Of a stretch of 64,000 nucleotides of DNA, positions 54,693 through 64,000 are shown one piece after another. The DNA comes from Dermacentor variabilis (taxonomy: Eukaryota; Arthropoda; Arachnida; Ixodida; Ixodidae), in assembly GCF_050947875.1 (NCBI RefSeq), contig NC_134574.1, positions 154,406,051-154,470,050 of the forward strand, written 5' to 3'. Position 1 is the stretch's first letter. Each line of letters starts with the position of its first letter. A program made the translations under genes and the position numbers. The notes below the pieces were generated by a model. That model did no database searches and had not been told where the DNA came from. It worked only from the letters and a program-made list of their open reading frames with translations.

Positions 54693-57600
54693 ATGAATCT
54701 GGGAACATGTTTCGTCGTACTTCTGCTACTCGTGATGGGCTCCAGCGGCCAGGACCACTTCCCGGGCAGCTCGCCGCTCTCCTGGCTTCGTAACCGCGTG
54801 TTCGGATCGAAGCAGAACGAACAACGGTTCATCAACCGCGTGGCCGCAGCCACGCAAAGCCTGGCCGCCCTGATGAACGACCCCGTTGTGGTCGCCGAAC
54901 TGAACAGGTTTTTTTTTTTTTTCGGCATATTCAACTCGCTCACCGCGCACGTTTCTTGCAGCCACTTTGCATGCGGTGCATACGACGGCCGGCGATGCTG
55001 ATCGTTTTGCTAACAACGGTGTTAATATTGCTATCAGTATACGCAGTTTGAGCGTGAGTGCGCCTAATATGTCATCTGCGTATTGGACTGACATTTTTGT
55101 TTGTCTTCATCGTACTATTCTACTTACAAGGATAAGCTGTTGACTGGTTGGTTTGACATAGCGCCATCGTTCATCCCAAAGGCGAAACAACTCGTTCCTG
55201 CCTTGTCTGTTTCATTGTCTCGTCTTTGCGCTTGGAAAACGGCACCACGTCAAACTCCGATAGCCCAACGGTTCATCCTTGTAAGAAGAAAAGCACGATG
55301 GACGCCACAACACAGACAAGACGGGAACAAGCGCTGTTGTCGCATTTTCTTGCCCTGAAAAATAGCACTATCTATATATTGTGCTATTTTATAGTGTCCG
55401 CGTTTTCGAATAAAGAGTCTCCCTCTTTCCCCAGATACTACGGACTGCTGCTTCGTAACCCCGACGTCAACAATATCGTGGAGTCCGTACGACCCTCAAC
55501 CGCGCGACCGACAACGCGACGCATCTCTGTCGCACCACCGGAAACGCCGCCACCACCGACGACGACAACGACTTCGTCGCGGACGTCTACCCCGACCTCG
55601 CAGACGACGGGCGAACCGCAGTCGCCGACGACCACGGCCATTCCGACGACCACCGTTGGTCCCGTGAGCCCCAGCGCAGGAACCAAGGCCGCGGTTCAGT
55701 CGAAGGAGCCCGGCAGCCTCGTGAGCAGAGTGAACGGGGTCGAGTACCGCTTCTACTTCGACCCGAAGTTGGTGGTTCGGCCGCCCGACGGACCGAGCGT
55801 GCGGGCCCGGGTCCGCCGCCACTTGAACCTCGTGCGGCTCAACGACGCGGAGAACTGCATGTCGTTCCTGATCTGCGAGATGTCCCGGTACCCGCTGCGT
55901 TACGGTCCGCTGGGCGTCAAGGTGGATCGCTTTTTCAGGTACGAGGCGTTTTCGGCTGTTCGTTAATTAAACGGAAGAGGGCATAGGCAACCGGGCGAGT
56001 TGGTATCGGTGCGTGGCTAATAATAAAAGCGAACCGAAGGCGAGTGACGCAGCACAGGCGCTAACTGTCAACTGGAAATAAATAGCGGGAACGAGTTTAA
56101 TACACACCTCTGCACGTGCCTTCGGGGAAACGAAGGATCGTGACAAAGGATCGCGGTTCGATTAGTTACATAAACACGCAAGAGAAGTAGGGCGGGCGTT
56201 AAAGAATCACAACTGTGTCGAACCCGTAAGCCCAAAACACCCGTCCACGTCAAAGAAAATGAAACAACCTTGCTTTATTTCTGACCATGAAGAGTACATT
56301 CGATAAAAGGAAGCAGAAAGTACAATGAAATGTTAGTTGAGTTACTTAATAGTGTAGCAATTCACCATTGTTTTGGTGAACTTTCCACGACTCAAACTTT
56401 GCCTTTGGCTACACGTCGTTTTTTTTTCTTCGTATATGCGTCATACGCACACGCATGCGATGGTGCTTCTAACGACGTCCTCACTCATTTACGTGACCAG
56501 AGTTAGAATATACCCTCACTGGGTACGTCACAAAAGAGACATGCTCAGAGCGTATTGACATCAAAGTCACTGACATGCACGATAACCACAGCTTCAATTT
56601 ATTTGTACTCATGGAATGCGCAAAACTTCCAACTCTTTCCTTGATAAAGAGATGGACGAGTTACTGAATCATGCATCACCACATAGGTGACTATGCGCTA
56701 TGATTAGGTTATTAACTTGGTCAACCCCAAATGATCGCTTTAGCATTTCAAAAACGCTACTGTGGCGTACTGCGAGTTAAACAAGCACTTCGACGTATCA
56801 ACTAGATATAAGAAATAATGCATGGGGTGTTAAAAGTACTGTCAGAGGCAGAAACGGCTGCACTGGATAGTCACGATGCGAAGGACGCCAGCTGTGAAAC
56901 TACATCGAAATGCGAAGAATGGAATAAAAAAATATCATGGCCTTTCAGAGGGGTGTAAATTCAGTTATATCAGGGTTTCTAAGAACAGGTGGGGGGGGGG
57001 GGGGGTCACAGGACAAAATTTCCTGATGCCAATTATTCCTGCGACGCGTGCGGAAAGCAGATGCTTCTAGCAGCAGCTGGGAGGGGGGGGGGGGGGGGGG
57101 GGGGGGAGGGCTGTAGAACCTTCCGCTTGTTCGGAACTAAAGCGACACGTGCGTGTGGGTTTTGTAAATCTGGTGTGCATCAGTTTTCAAAAAGCAAGCT
57201 GCTGTGGGGCAATAAAGATAAGCCTTGGGCGGGTTTCGGGAAATGCCTATAGTTGAGTAGAAAGTGCGAAAAAGAGAGCGATGGCTACGAAGAGATATCG
57301 TGCCGAAAGTTAAATGAAGAAAGACGATTAGCTATAACGCAACAACTGAGTGAAGAAATGGACACTAAAATTTGTTGAAGGACTAATGATAAATCGCAGA
57401 AGAAAACAAACCATAGTAAAGTGCAACCATGACCCATAAGAAAGAGATACGATTAACTCTGCTGTGGCAAGATAAGCGCTGTTGTTTGAAGAAGTAAACA
57501 GTAAACTTTCTGCGGGACGAATGATAAATCACAGAAGAAATCTAACCATAGTAAAGAACAAACATGACCCATAAAAAGGAGGTATGATTAAATGTGCTCT

Positions 57601-59999
57601 GGCAAGATAAGCGCTGTCGTCTGCAGTCTTGTCATTTGTGTATGACTAGTAGATTCGAGAACAAGCACACGAGCGGGCCACCCATGAAGAGATAGTGAGA
57701 CGCGAGCTGCGGTCGACGGGGCGACGCGTCTTTCGTCTGCCCTCTCCCGTCCCGCATTAGCTAGCTTTGCGACTTAAATCAGCACTAAAGCGATTTATGC
57801 TGTGACGCCACCTAGCGGGGCGCGTGATGCAGACATGCACGCACAAGGAAATGAAATGTCTGCGCGCTTACCAGCCGTCTTCGATTATTTCACTGTTGCA
57901 TCGAAAAGCGCTTCCCCGGATGTACACCGATGCCGACAACCGCGCGCGCCGTCGCAGCATGTGACGACAGTGACGGGATTCCGTGTAGATGACGCCGCCA
58001 AAGCTATAGCACCGTGCCATGTGACGCCACTAAGCGAATGCGTCGCATGCGCAGGGACTTTAATGCCGCGATATGCATGCGAAAGCATCAAATGGACCAT
58101 TGACGGGAAAAGCCGGCGGCCTCTGCAGCAGCGAAGCTGCACCTATGGGGAACCAGCGCTGGATAGGCGGCGCGTCGAAAAGAGTGCGTTGCACGCCGCC
58201 CTGGCGACGAAACGCGGCATATTCCAGCCACACAACCAGACGACACACGCATACGCAGCCGTATTATAGTTTGTATGTTTCCGTTTTCGCGCCGCTTCAA
58301 GTGGAGTTTTTGTAAAGAAGCTAGCGCCATCAAGTGAAGAAATGACGAAAGAAGCTTTTTAAGCTTTATACATATTTCACAGTGCGTCGCGGCGAGCACG
58401 TGTTTCTTTAACGGTTGCGTCGTGTATCGATGCCATGCTTGCGTGGCTGCCTGCCTCGCAAATCTAGCAGTTATGGCTCCGGTCGTGCTGCGCTATGGTT
58501 TCGGAAGTATTAGTTGGCCTGAAGATATTCCATATTTCTCTGGCTAGACATAAAAAATTCTGATGTTACTTCGCCACAGCAGTCAATGGAGAAGAAAGCT
58601 TTATCGCATCAGCTGACTCGCGCAAGCAAAGGTTTGAGTGCTCGGCTGCTTGATCCGTAACAATTCTGGCTACATTTAGCACTAATTACATTAATTTGCC
58701 GGATGCATCTCAGCGCCGAGTCCTCATCCGCATGCGCATATTTATAAACACATAGGTGGCTTAGTCGCGCGTGCGCCGGCACTATGCGCATACAACTCGT
58801 ATTACAAGGCAGCTTGGCATTGAATGGATAATTTTTACCTTTCGTATCGTTCACTTGGTGCGGTGGCGTTGGAAGGGGCTTGGCGGTGGCATTGCGAAGG
58901 AAAAATGGTACATATGCCGGATGGTGCATGCTATTGCTCATTTTGTTTCCGACGAAATACCGACAGCAGATTCTGCTGTTTGGTACTGTCTGCCATGGCT
59001 GACCGTCTTCACTATCGAATAAACCAAGGATACACGCAAAATTTGATTTAGAAACCAGCCCGACACCGCTTGACAGGGCGACAAGACGGGAGCTTACACC
59101 GCTCGCCTGACTGCTTGGATCCAACGCCGCCTCCGTTCTTGTTCGTAGGGTTTAGATGGAAAGACGCAGAAGGATACATCCTCCCTCATCCCGACTTAGT
59201 TGTGGCACTTGTATACGCAACAGTATCGTCGGCGCCCTTTTGTTTGCCTTCGACTTTAAGGGCACGCAACGCAATTTTCGTCCGCGGGGGAGGCTGCGTT
59301 GTGCACATTCTGACCGCCAGGGCGGCGCTGCAGGCGCCGTGAAAACTCCAGCGCTGGTTCCCCATAGCTTCCCGCTGGCTGCCACGTCACGTGACGCTGG
59401 CTCGCCCTTAGTGGCTCGGGCGAGCCACTGTTGCGCGAGGAGGGAGGGCATGGAGGGCAGTGTTCGTAACTCGAAGGTCCGTTCAGCGGCGTTCAATTAG
59501 ACATTAATGCTGTATTGCCGGAAACGTGCTTCCCCTCACTCCACCTAAATCTCCGTGTACCAGGCAGCCGCCTGCCCAACCCTTCCCCTCTCACGATGGA
59601 ATAGGTGCCGCCACCTACCCCCCCCCCCCCTCCCCGCATCGAGAAATATTCCTGTCTACGCTACTGCGCCCTAGTTCTTGTTGCTGCAGTGCTGCTGCAG
59701 TGCTCTCGCCTGCGATAACATTAGCCTGTTAGTATTAGTCTGATAGTCTTATAGTTATTAGCTTGATAGTATTAGTTAATAACCTCATATGTTATTAGAC
59801 GATAGCCTGCAATAGTCTCGCTGACCTGTAACCTCGCAGGTATCCCATGTGGGACACGGGCTCTTCGGCTGCGCACTACGCCGCCATGGCCCGACACGGC
59901 CGCCGCGACGGGGGCTGTCGCGGCCGCATCTCCTCCTGTCGGCACCCGATTGGGCCGCTGTTCCAGCGCCGCTACAGCTTCCGGTACGGACACTTTTGA
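54693..59999 (+). CDS. Gene C: secreted mucin-like four-cysteine protein, 292 aa, 3 exons
   Basis: Exons: 54693-54907, 55435-55938 and 59840-59999. Both introns are phase 2; borders are AACAG|GTTT, CCCCAG|A, TTCAG|GTAC and TCGCAG|G. Residues 1-19 are a signal peptide (CFVVLLLLVMGSSG). Residues 20-95 are helical. Residues about 98-155 are Thr/Ser/Pro-rich (TPPPPTTTTTS type), a likely O-glycosylated mucin stretch. A furin-type RVRR lies at 197-200. Then C213-X5-C219 (CMSFLICEMSRYP), a shared V-D-R-F-F-R end of exon 2, and C266-X6-C273 in exon 3, ending RYGHF. The last exon was recognised from phase, the acceptor, and A-X-X-Y-X-X-X-A-X-X-G-X5-C spacing shared with genes A and B. The C-X-X-X-X-I-C-E form is the closest of the three to DM4/DM12. 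Intron 2 is 3.9 kb. An alternative is premature stop after 55938 by intron retention. Confidence 0.82.
55939..59839 (+). other. Intron 2 of gene C
   Basis: 3.9 kb with no second gene that I can support. It holds poly-G runs at about 56991-57005 and 57080-57106 and a diverged 136-bp tandem duplication (57351-57620). A GC-rich stretch at 57.8-59.4 kb has a partial inverted match (GGGGAACCAGCGCTGG at 58145 and its complement at 59348), and a poly-C lies at about 59620. Confidence 0.6.
57351..57620. repeat. 136-bp tandem duplication, diverged
   Basis: Unit 1 is 57351-57486, unit 2 is 57487-57620; shared blocks AATGATAAATC, AACCATAGTAAAG, CATGACCCATAA and GGCAAGATAAGCGCTGT; roughly 80% identity by eye. 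Confidence 0.8.
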
Positions 60000-60159
60000 G
60001 CGGCGCCGAGCGTAAGGAGCACGTTGCTCCGTTGCGTCCAAAGGACGCAGGGCCTACCGGCAAGCTCACTCACAGCGATCACTTCATCAGACCATAGTAG
60101 GGATGAGTCCACGTGCCTTTCCGATGGAAACGGAGCGTGTGGTTTCTTCACTTGCGCGC

Positions 60160-60165
60160 AATAAA
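60160..60165 (+). promoter_or_regulatory. Polyadenylation signal of gene C
   Basis: AATAAA 161 bases after the gene C stop, supporting the placement of the last exon at 59840. Confidence 0.65.
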
Positions 60166-60482
60166 TGCAAAGAGCTCACTCTCCCAGCGTTTGCGTATTG
60201 TTTTGAACGGATCTTGTTATATAACGCAAACAACCACACACTGTAGGCAGTAACACTCAAAGCTTCACCGAGATATGTACTGTGCAGGCATGACGCAAAC
60301 TGGAACTGTTTTTATATTTACGCCGGTTACTAGTTCCGTATTCTGGTGTAGCGCACGTGAGAATACATCATTCTCACGGTAAAGGCGTAGTTGTTCGAAA
60401 TGCCACGGACTGGTCTTTTAAAAATATGGTATAAAGAAACGGAATATGTCCCTCAAACACAGTAGCTGCGCTCAGACGTTTA

Positions 60483-60743
60483 CTCTAAAAAGTTTGCATC
60501 CTTTGGTACGGTGTCTTGTCCCACAATAGTAATTGTCATCTGCCTTGCTTGCGTTTGCTTCCTTGGAAGCTCTGCGCTCGCTAATTTCCCGGCAAGAATG
60601 CAAAGTCACGCTGACAATGCGCATGCCGTTACTGACCTGGATTTACCAGGTTCGGAGAGTTAAAGGAAATTCAGGCAAGATAGATGGCGATTGTCCTTGC
60701 GCGACAAGATAGGACCAGAAGGGGTTGCAATCGTTTTAAAGTG
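60483..60743. mobile_element. Fifth copy of the palindromic Tc1/mariner-like MITE, diverged
   Basis: Shares GTCTTGTCCCACAA, ATTGTCATCTGCCTTGC, TTTGCTTCCTTGGAAGC and AATGCGCATGCCGTTA with the 3.2-3.66 kb copies, with a decayed right arm. Confidence 0.7.
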
Positions 60744-60879
60744 TTATCTTCAGCGACGCATATTAAAGGGGCAACGGAAGAGAAAATGGCAACTGAGAGA
60801 TTCTATTTTCGTAAGTCGCAACCACACGATAGAAACCGATATGCAAGGAAAACATAGGGGTGATTACATGTTTGTTTAT

Positions 60880-61010
60880 TCTACGCGCTCTCGCACCACG
60901 CATAAGCTATGGCGTAATAATTCGAGTACGGGGGTTCGCATCCCGCCTGCGGACAGTTTTTTCGTCCACTTTCATTATTTATAATTACTACATTCATACT
61001 TACCAAGAAA
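60880..61010 (+). mobile_element. Second-family tRNA-like SINE remnant
   Basis: GGGGGTTCGCATCCCGCCTG followed by CGGACAGTTTTTTCGTCCA, CTTTCATTATT matches the B-box side and tail of the SINE at 53.7-54.1 kb. The head is decayed. Confidence 0.5.
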
Positions 61011-61899
61011 TTTACAAAAAAAGTAGACGTTTGAAAGAATAAGTTATCAGGCTAAGCTGATGTAGACTCTTAAATTAATGACACCTTATCAGTCCCAATT
61101 ATTACATTTACTTAATCACTTGAGCTGGTACCTTAGGTTCCAGCCTTTTCTCGCTGCTATGGGTCGGTCTAAACGCTGTTAGCTCCGCAACACGTGCTTG
61201 GAACTAAGAAGTATAGCATATCAGACATTAAAGGGTCATGGCACGGTCGACCATCAATTAGGTAGGATGTTGCAGCGTGTGACGCAACTACTCGCGGCGC
61301 ACCGAAGCGTTGACGGCAATGCATAGACCACTTGGTTATAAACCGAGCTGCTGTAACGGCACGTAGGATTTCTGACGTTTCGGTATTGTTTCCGAGCCTA
61401 TTCAGCAGCTGCCGTGTCAACGCATACGGTCGCCATCAATATGAAAGGGAAGTCCTAACGTTTTTTCAAGGACCCGTACGGGATAAACGCACATTCCCTT
61501 CACAAAAGAATTCGATGAGACAAAGTTCGATAGAAAAGCTTATTATAAATGGCCTAAGAAAAATAATTTAGGTGCTAACACTCCGCCCGACGATGCGCCC
61601 AGATATTATTCGCCTCTCCTCGTACATTCCTTGAAGCGAGGACAGGTTGCACTACGGAAAGGGATTCGATAATAGCTAAAATTCTGGGCTATAAATAAGA
61701 AACCTTGTGTTTCGGAGATTAACTAGAGGACGGAGGGCCGACTGTCTTTGGGGGCCCACCGTGAAATCACAAAGGAGGCAGTGCAATGTGACATGGGTTG
61801 GCCTTCTTTAGAAGTCGGAGAAGCGCAGAGCAAGATTAGTGTTGAAGGAATACCAAGGAACATGGATGGAAATAAATGGCCGGCTAAAGTGCACAAATA
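61011..61899. other. No gene seen
   Basis: AT-rich; short frames only, with no motif or repeat recognised. Confidence 0.4.
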
Positions 61900-62600
61900 T
61901 CTGTACCTCAAAAACACGGACACTGAATGGAGGAAGAGGTCAAGGAAGGTGGCGACGAAATACAGGGTAAGTGAGAATGTAAATATAGACAACCAAGAGT
62001 CATAAAAAAACTGCGAGAGAAACAGAGAAGGTAAATTGGATGCAAGGAATGGAAAAATGGATACCTTCAATGTTTACAAGAATGGCAAAAAAAGAAATCG
62101 GAAGGGCAAGTCTGTATGATAACGCAAAGGGAAGTACATTGCTCCTTGAGGATTGAGCTGGCTGCCTGAGGACAACAACGTACCGGAGCAAATATGAGCC
62201 ACAGGATGAGGCAAATGTGTGCTGCAAGAATAGCTCGGAAACTGGGGACATTGTAATTGAATTCCAATGTTCTCCCAACGAGACACGCAGGGAGTGTCCA
62301 CCTTCCAGAAGCATTGGGATCAAAAGGAGGTGGAAGTAGTATACGGTCGGCAGTCGACACAAGAGACGATTAGAGTATTGCTGGGGGAAAAATCGGAGAA
62401 GAGATTGATAGAACCGGAGTCATTGCAAGCGTAGGTAATGGTGCAGTGTAGTGATTGAGCTCTTAAATACGGAAGATCGAAATCAGATAGGCAAAAGGCT
62501 CAATAGTGATAGATGTAGCGAAACGTGATTAAAGCAAGCAGGCTAGGTGACTTCTCGTCTCCACCCAGTTTCAGACGGGATGCCAATCATCATCATCAGC
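61900..62600 (+). pseudogene. Possible 3' end of a LINE, heavily decayed
   Basis: Fragments in different frames read ETIRVLLGEKSEKRLIE (about 62355-62405) and SWLPEDNN, like the C-terminal region of tick LINE polyproteins. A short (ATC)n (ATCATCATCATCAGCATC at 62587-62604) could be the tail. No RT motif; weak. Confidence 0.35.
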
Positions 62601-62976
62601 ATCACGACAATGCTCCGCTTCTTTCCGAAACTTTCTTTTTCGCCTTATCTTCGGTCGCCAACTCACGCAGCTTTACATCAAAGGCATTACAAAAATATAT
62701 CTGTGCTTCGTCAACCTACAAAGCAGAAGCTGTGCTGGCTTCTGCTTCCAAAGGAATAAATCAAGCAGGTAGTTGTTGCAGTTGACAGGCTAATTAGCGC
62801 TCAACTTCGTATAACAGCTAGGAAAATTTTATGTATGTTGCAAATGCTTTCGTGTTCGTAAAGTAAGCAATCAGCGGTCAAACAAATTCCTTACAGCTGC
62901 CTGCGCATGCAACCCCTCAATTTAATGCAGATGTAGTGCCTTCGCGCTCCATATTCTAGTGGGCAATAGCGGTTTC

Positions 62977-63233
62977 TAACTGTGGCTTCGCGGCTATGGT
63001 GCTGCGCTGCTAAGCACGAGGTCGCGGGTTCAAATCCCAGCAGTGCCGACCGAATTTCGGTGGGGGCGAAGTGCAAATAAGGCCCGTGTCCCGCGCAATG
63101 CAGGGCAGGTTAAAGATCCCCTCAGTCAGTGATTTTAGGTGCACGTCAAAGAACCCTAGGTGGTCCAAATTAATCCGCAATCTCTCACTACGGCCTCACA
63201 ATCAGCGGTTTTGGCACGCAAAACCATATAACT
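62977..63233 (+). mobile_element. Ruka-related SINE, longer divergent variant
   Basis: Head with GTGGCTTCGCGGCTATGGTG and B box GCGGGTTCAAATCC; body with AATTTCGGTGGGGGCGAA, then an extra block (GCAAATAAGGCCCGTGTCCC, GGGCAGGTTAAAGATCCCC) absent from the other copies; end TTTTGGCACGCAAAACC and a T tail. It looks like a subfamily or a chimera. Confidence 0.7.
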
Positions 63234-64000
63234 ATTTTTTTTGCCAGCTAACCAACTTCACACGTGACAAGCTTCGCCTTACTCAAGCAACTTGACCAGC
63301 TGTTTAGGCGCAGTGTGCATGTTTAAAATATGACGACTGTGGTAGACGTTGAACGAGCGCCAGTCTTGTCTCGTGTGCCTTGCAATAGCTGTAGAACCCC
63401 TTACAAGCCATTACCGGGTCTTTGGGTTGTGAACGAGTTACTGCATAAGTCATCTTTCGAATGCTGCGCGGACCCGTGTACGTTTGACACAGAGTCGGGA
63501 CACGTGACATTGCACGTGCTTCAGACACGAAAGCCGAATAAATATATAGGTTGGAATACTCTTTATTAACGCTATATACAGACACATGAAACCGCAAGGT
63601 TCCGCACGTGCTGGCGTGACACAGTGGCGCCGACGAGCTAATAAATACGAAGTAGTGTATCAAATGCTACACAAGAACAAAAAAAAAAAAGACATTATCG
63701 AAAACATGCCGCTACATACAGAGTGCACGAGGTTTCGCGCGGTTGCCGATAAGTCATTTCCAACAGAAATAAATGTTGGAAGCAAGAAATCGCGCCACAG
63801 TTTCCGCCACAAAAGCTTCTACATCTCACGCATAGAGTCACTTTTTTTTTTTTTTACAACATAACACGAACAACTGTTATCACAGCAGGTTGCCAAAACG
63901 CGACAGGTCGGCCAGCTCCGCACGGCCTCTACAAGTCACCGCGACGTAGGCGCCCCTGCCAAACGCTGCTCGCTGTGGAAGACTGCATCTCGGGTTTGTA
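63234..64000. other. No gene seen
   Basis: No supported coding region or repeat to the window end. The region has a long A-run at 63680 and a T-run at 63843. Confidence 0.4.

Overview
The window is nuclear DNA of a chelicerate, almost certainly a hard tick (Ixodidae, probably a metastriate). It has intron-containing genes with GT-AG borders and AATAAA signals, no operons, and very dense repeats. The repeats include at least seven copies of a tRNA-derived SINE that I recognise as the tick Ruka family, RTE- and Jockey/CR1-like LINE remnants with (ATC)n/(GTC)n tails, TA-flanked MITEs and one young Ty3/Gypsy element. Most of the 64 kb is transposon-derived or featureless.

Host genes. I can support three, all on + and all one family. 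Gene A is 20226-21978, gene B is 37542-39933 and gene C is 54693-59999. Each has a signal-peptide exon, a long variable exon 2 (acidic/Pro/Gln-rich in A and B, Thr/Pro mucin-like in C), a phase-2 intron, and a short last exon. Genes A and C share a C-terminal signature CX5C ... CX6C split across exons 2 and 3, preceded by an RXRR furin-type site. The fold signature resembles the insect DM4/DM12 family of secreted four-cysteine proteins; that assignment is inference. Gene B is a tandem duplicate of A that lost 191 codons in frame, the furin site, and exactly the first and last of the four cysteines. The duplication includes at least 1.5 kb of 5' flank (about 18.6-20.2 kb against 31.8-37.5 kb).

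Layout. 0.6-1.9 kb: pogo-like TA-flanked element. 1.9-2.7 kb: LINE 3' end. 2.9-4.6 kb: cluster of palindromic MITEs. 4.9-10.6 kb: nearly featureless. 10.6-17.4 kb: LINE graveyard (Jockey/CR1-like and RTE mosaic). 18.6-22.1 kb: gene A with its flank. 23.0-30.2 kb: inverted GATAC-rich repeats enclosing a deleted LINE and two SINEs. 31.7-40.0 kb: gene B block with a 1.1 kb MITE in its flank. 42.6-50.0 kb: an RTE LINE split by a 6.7 kb Gypsy element with 686-bp LTRs that differ at one site by eye. 53.2-54.1 kb: SINE cluster including a SINE-in-SINE. 54.7-60.2 kb: gene C, whose last exon lies 3.9 kb downstream. 60.4-63.2 kb: MITE, SINEs and LINE debris.

The two most interesting items are the three-gene secreted family, with apparently paired cysteine loss in gene B, and the Gypsy element. 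Its pol order is protease-integrase-RT-RNase H (copia-like, as in the Gmr1 group) rather than the normal Ty3/Gypsy order, and its gag carries a SAP-like head and a SCAN-like capsid region. All statements were read from sequence by eye; no searches were run.
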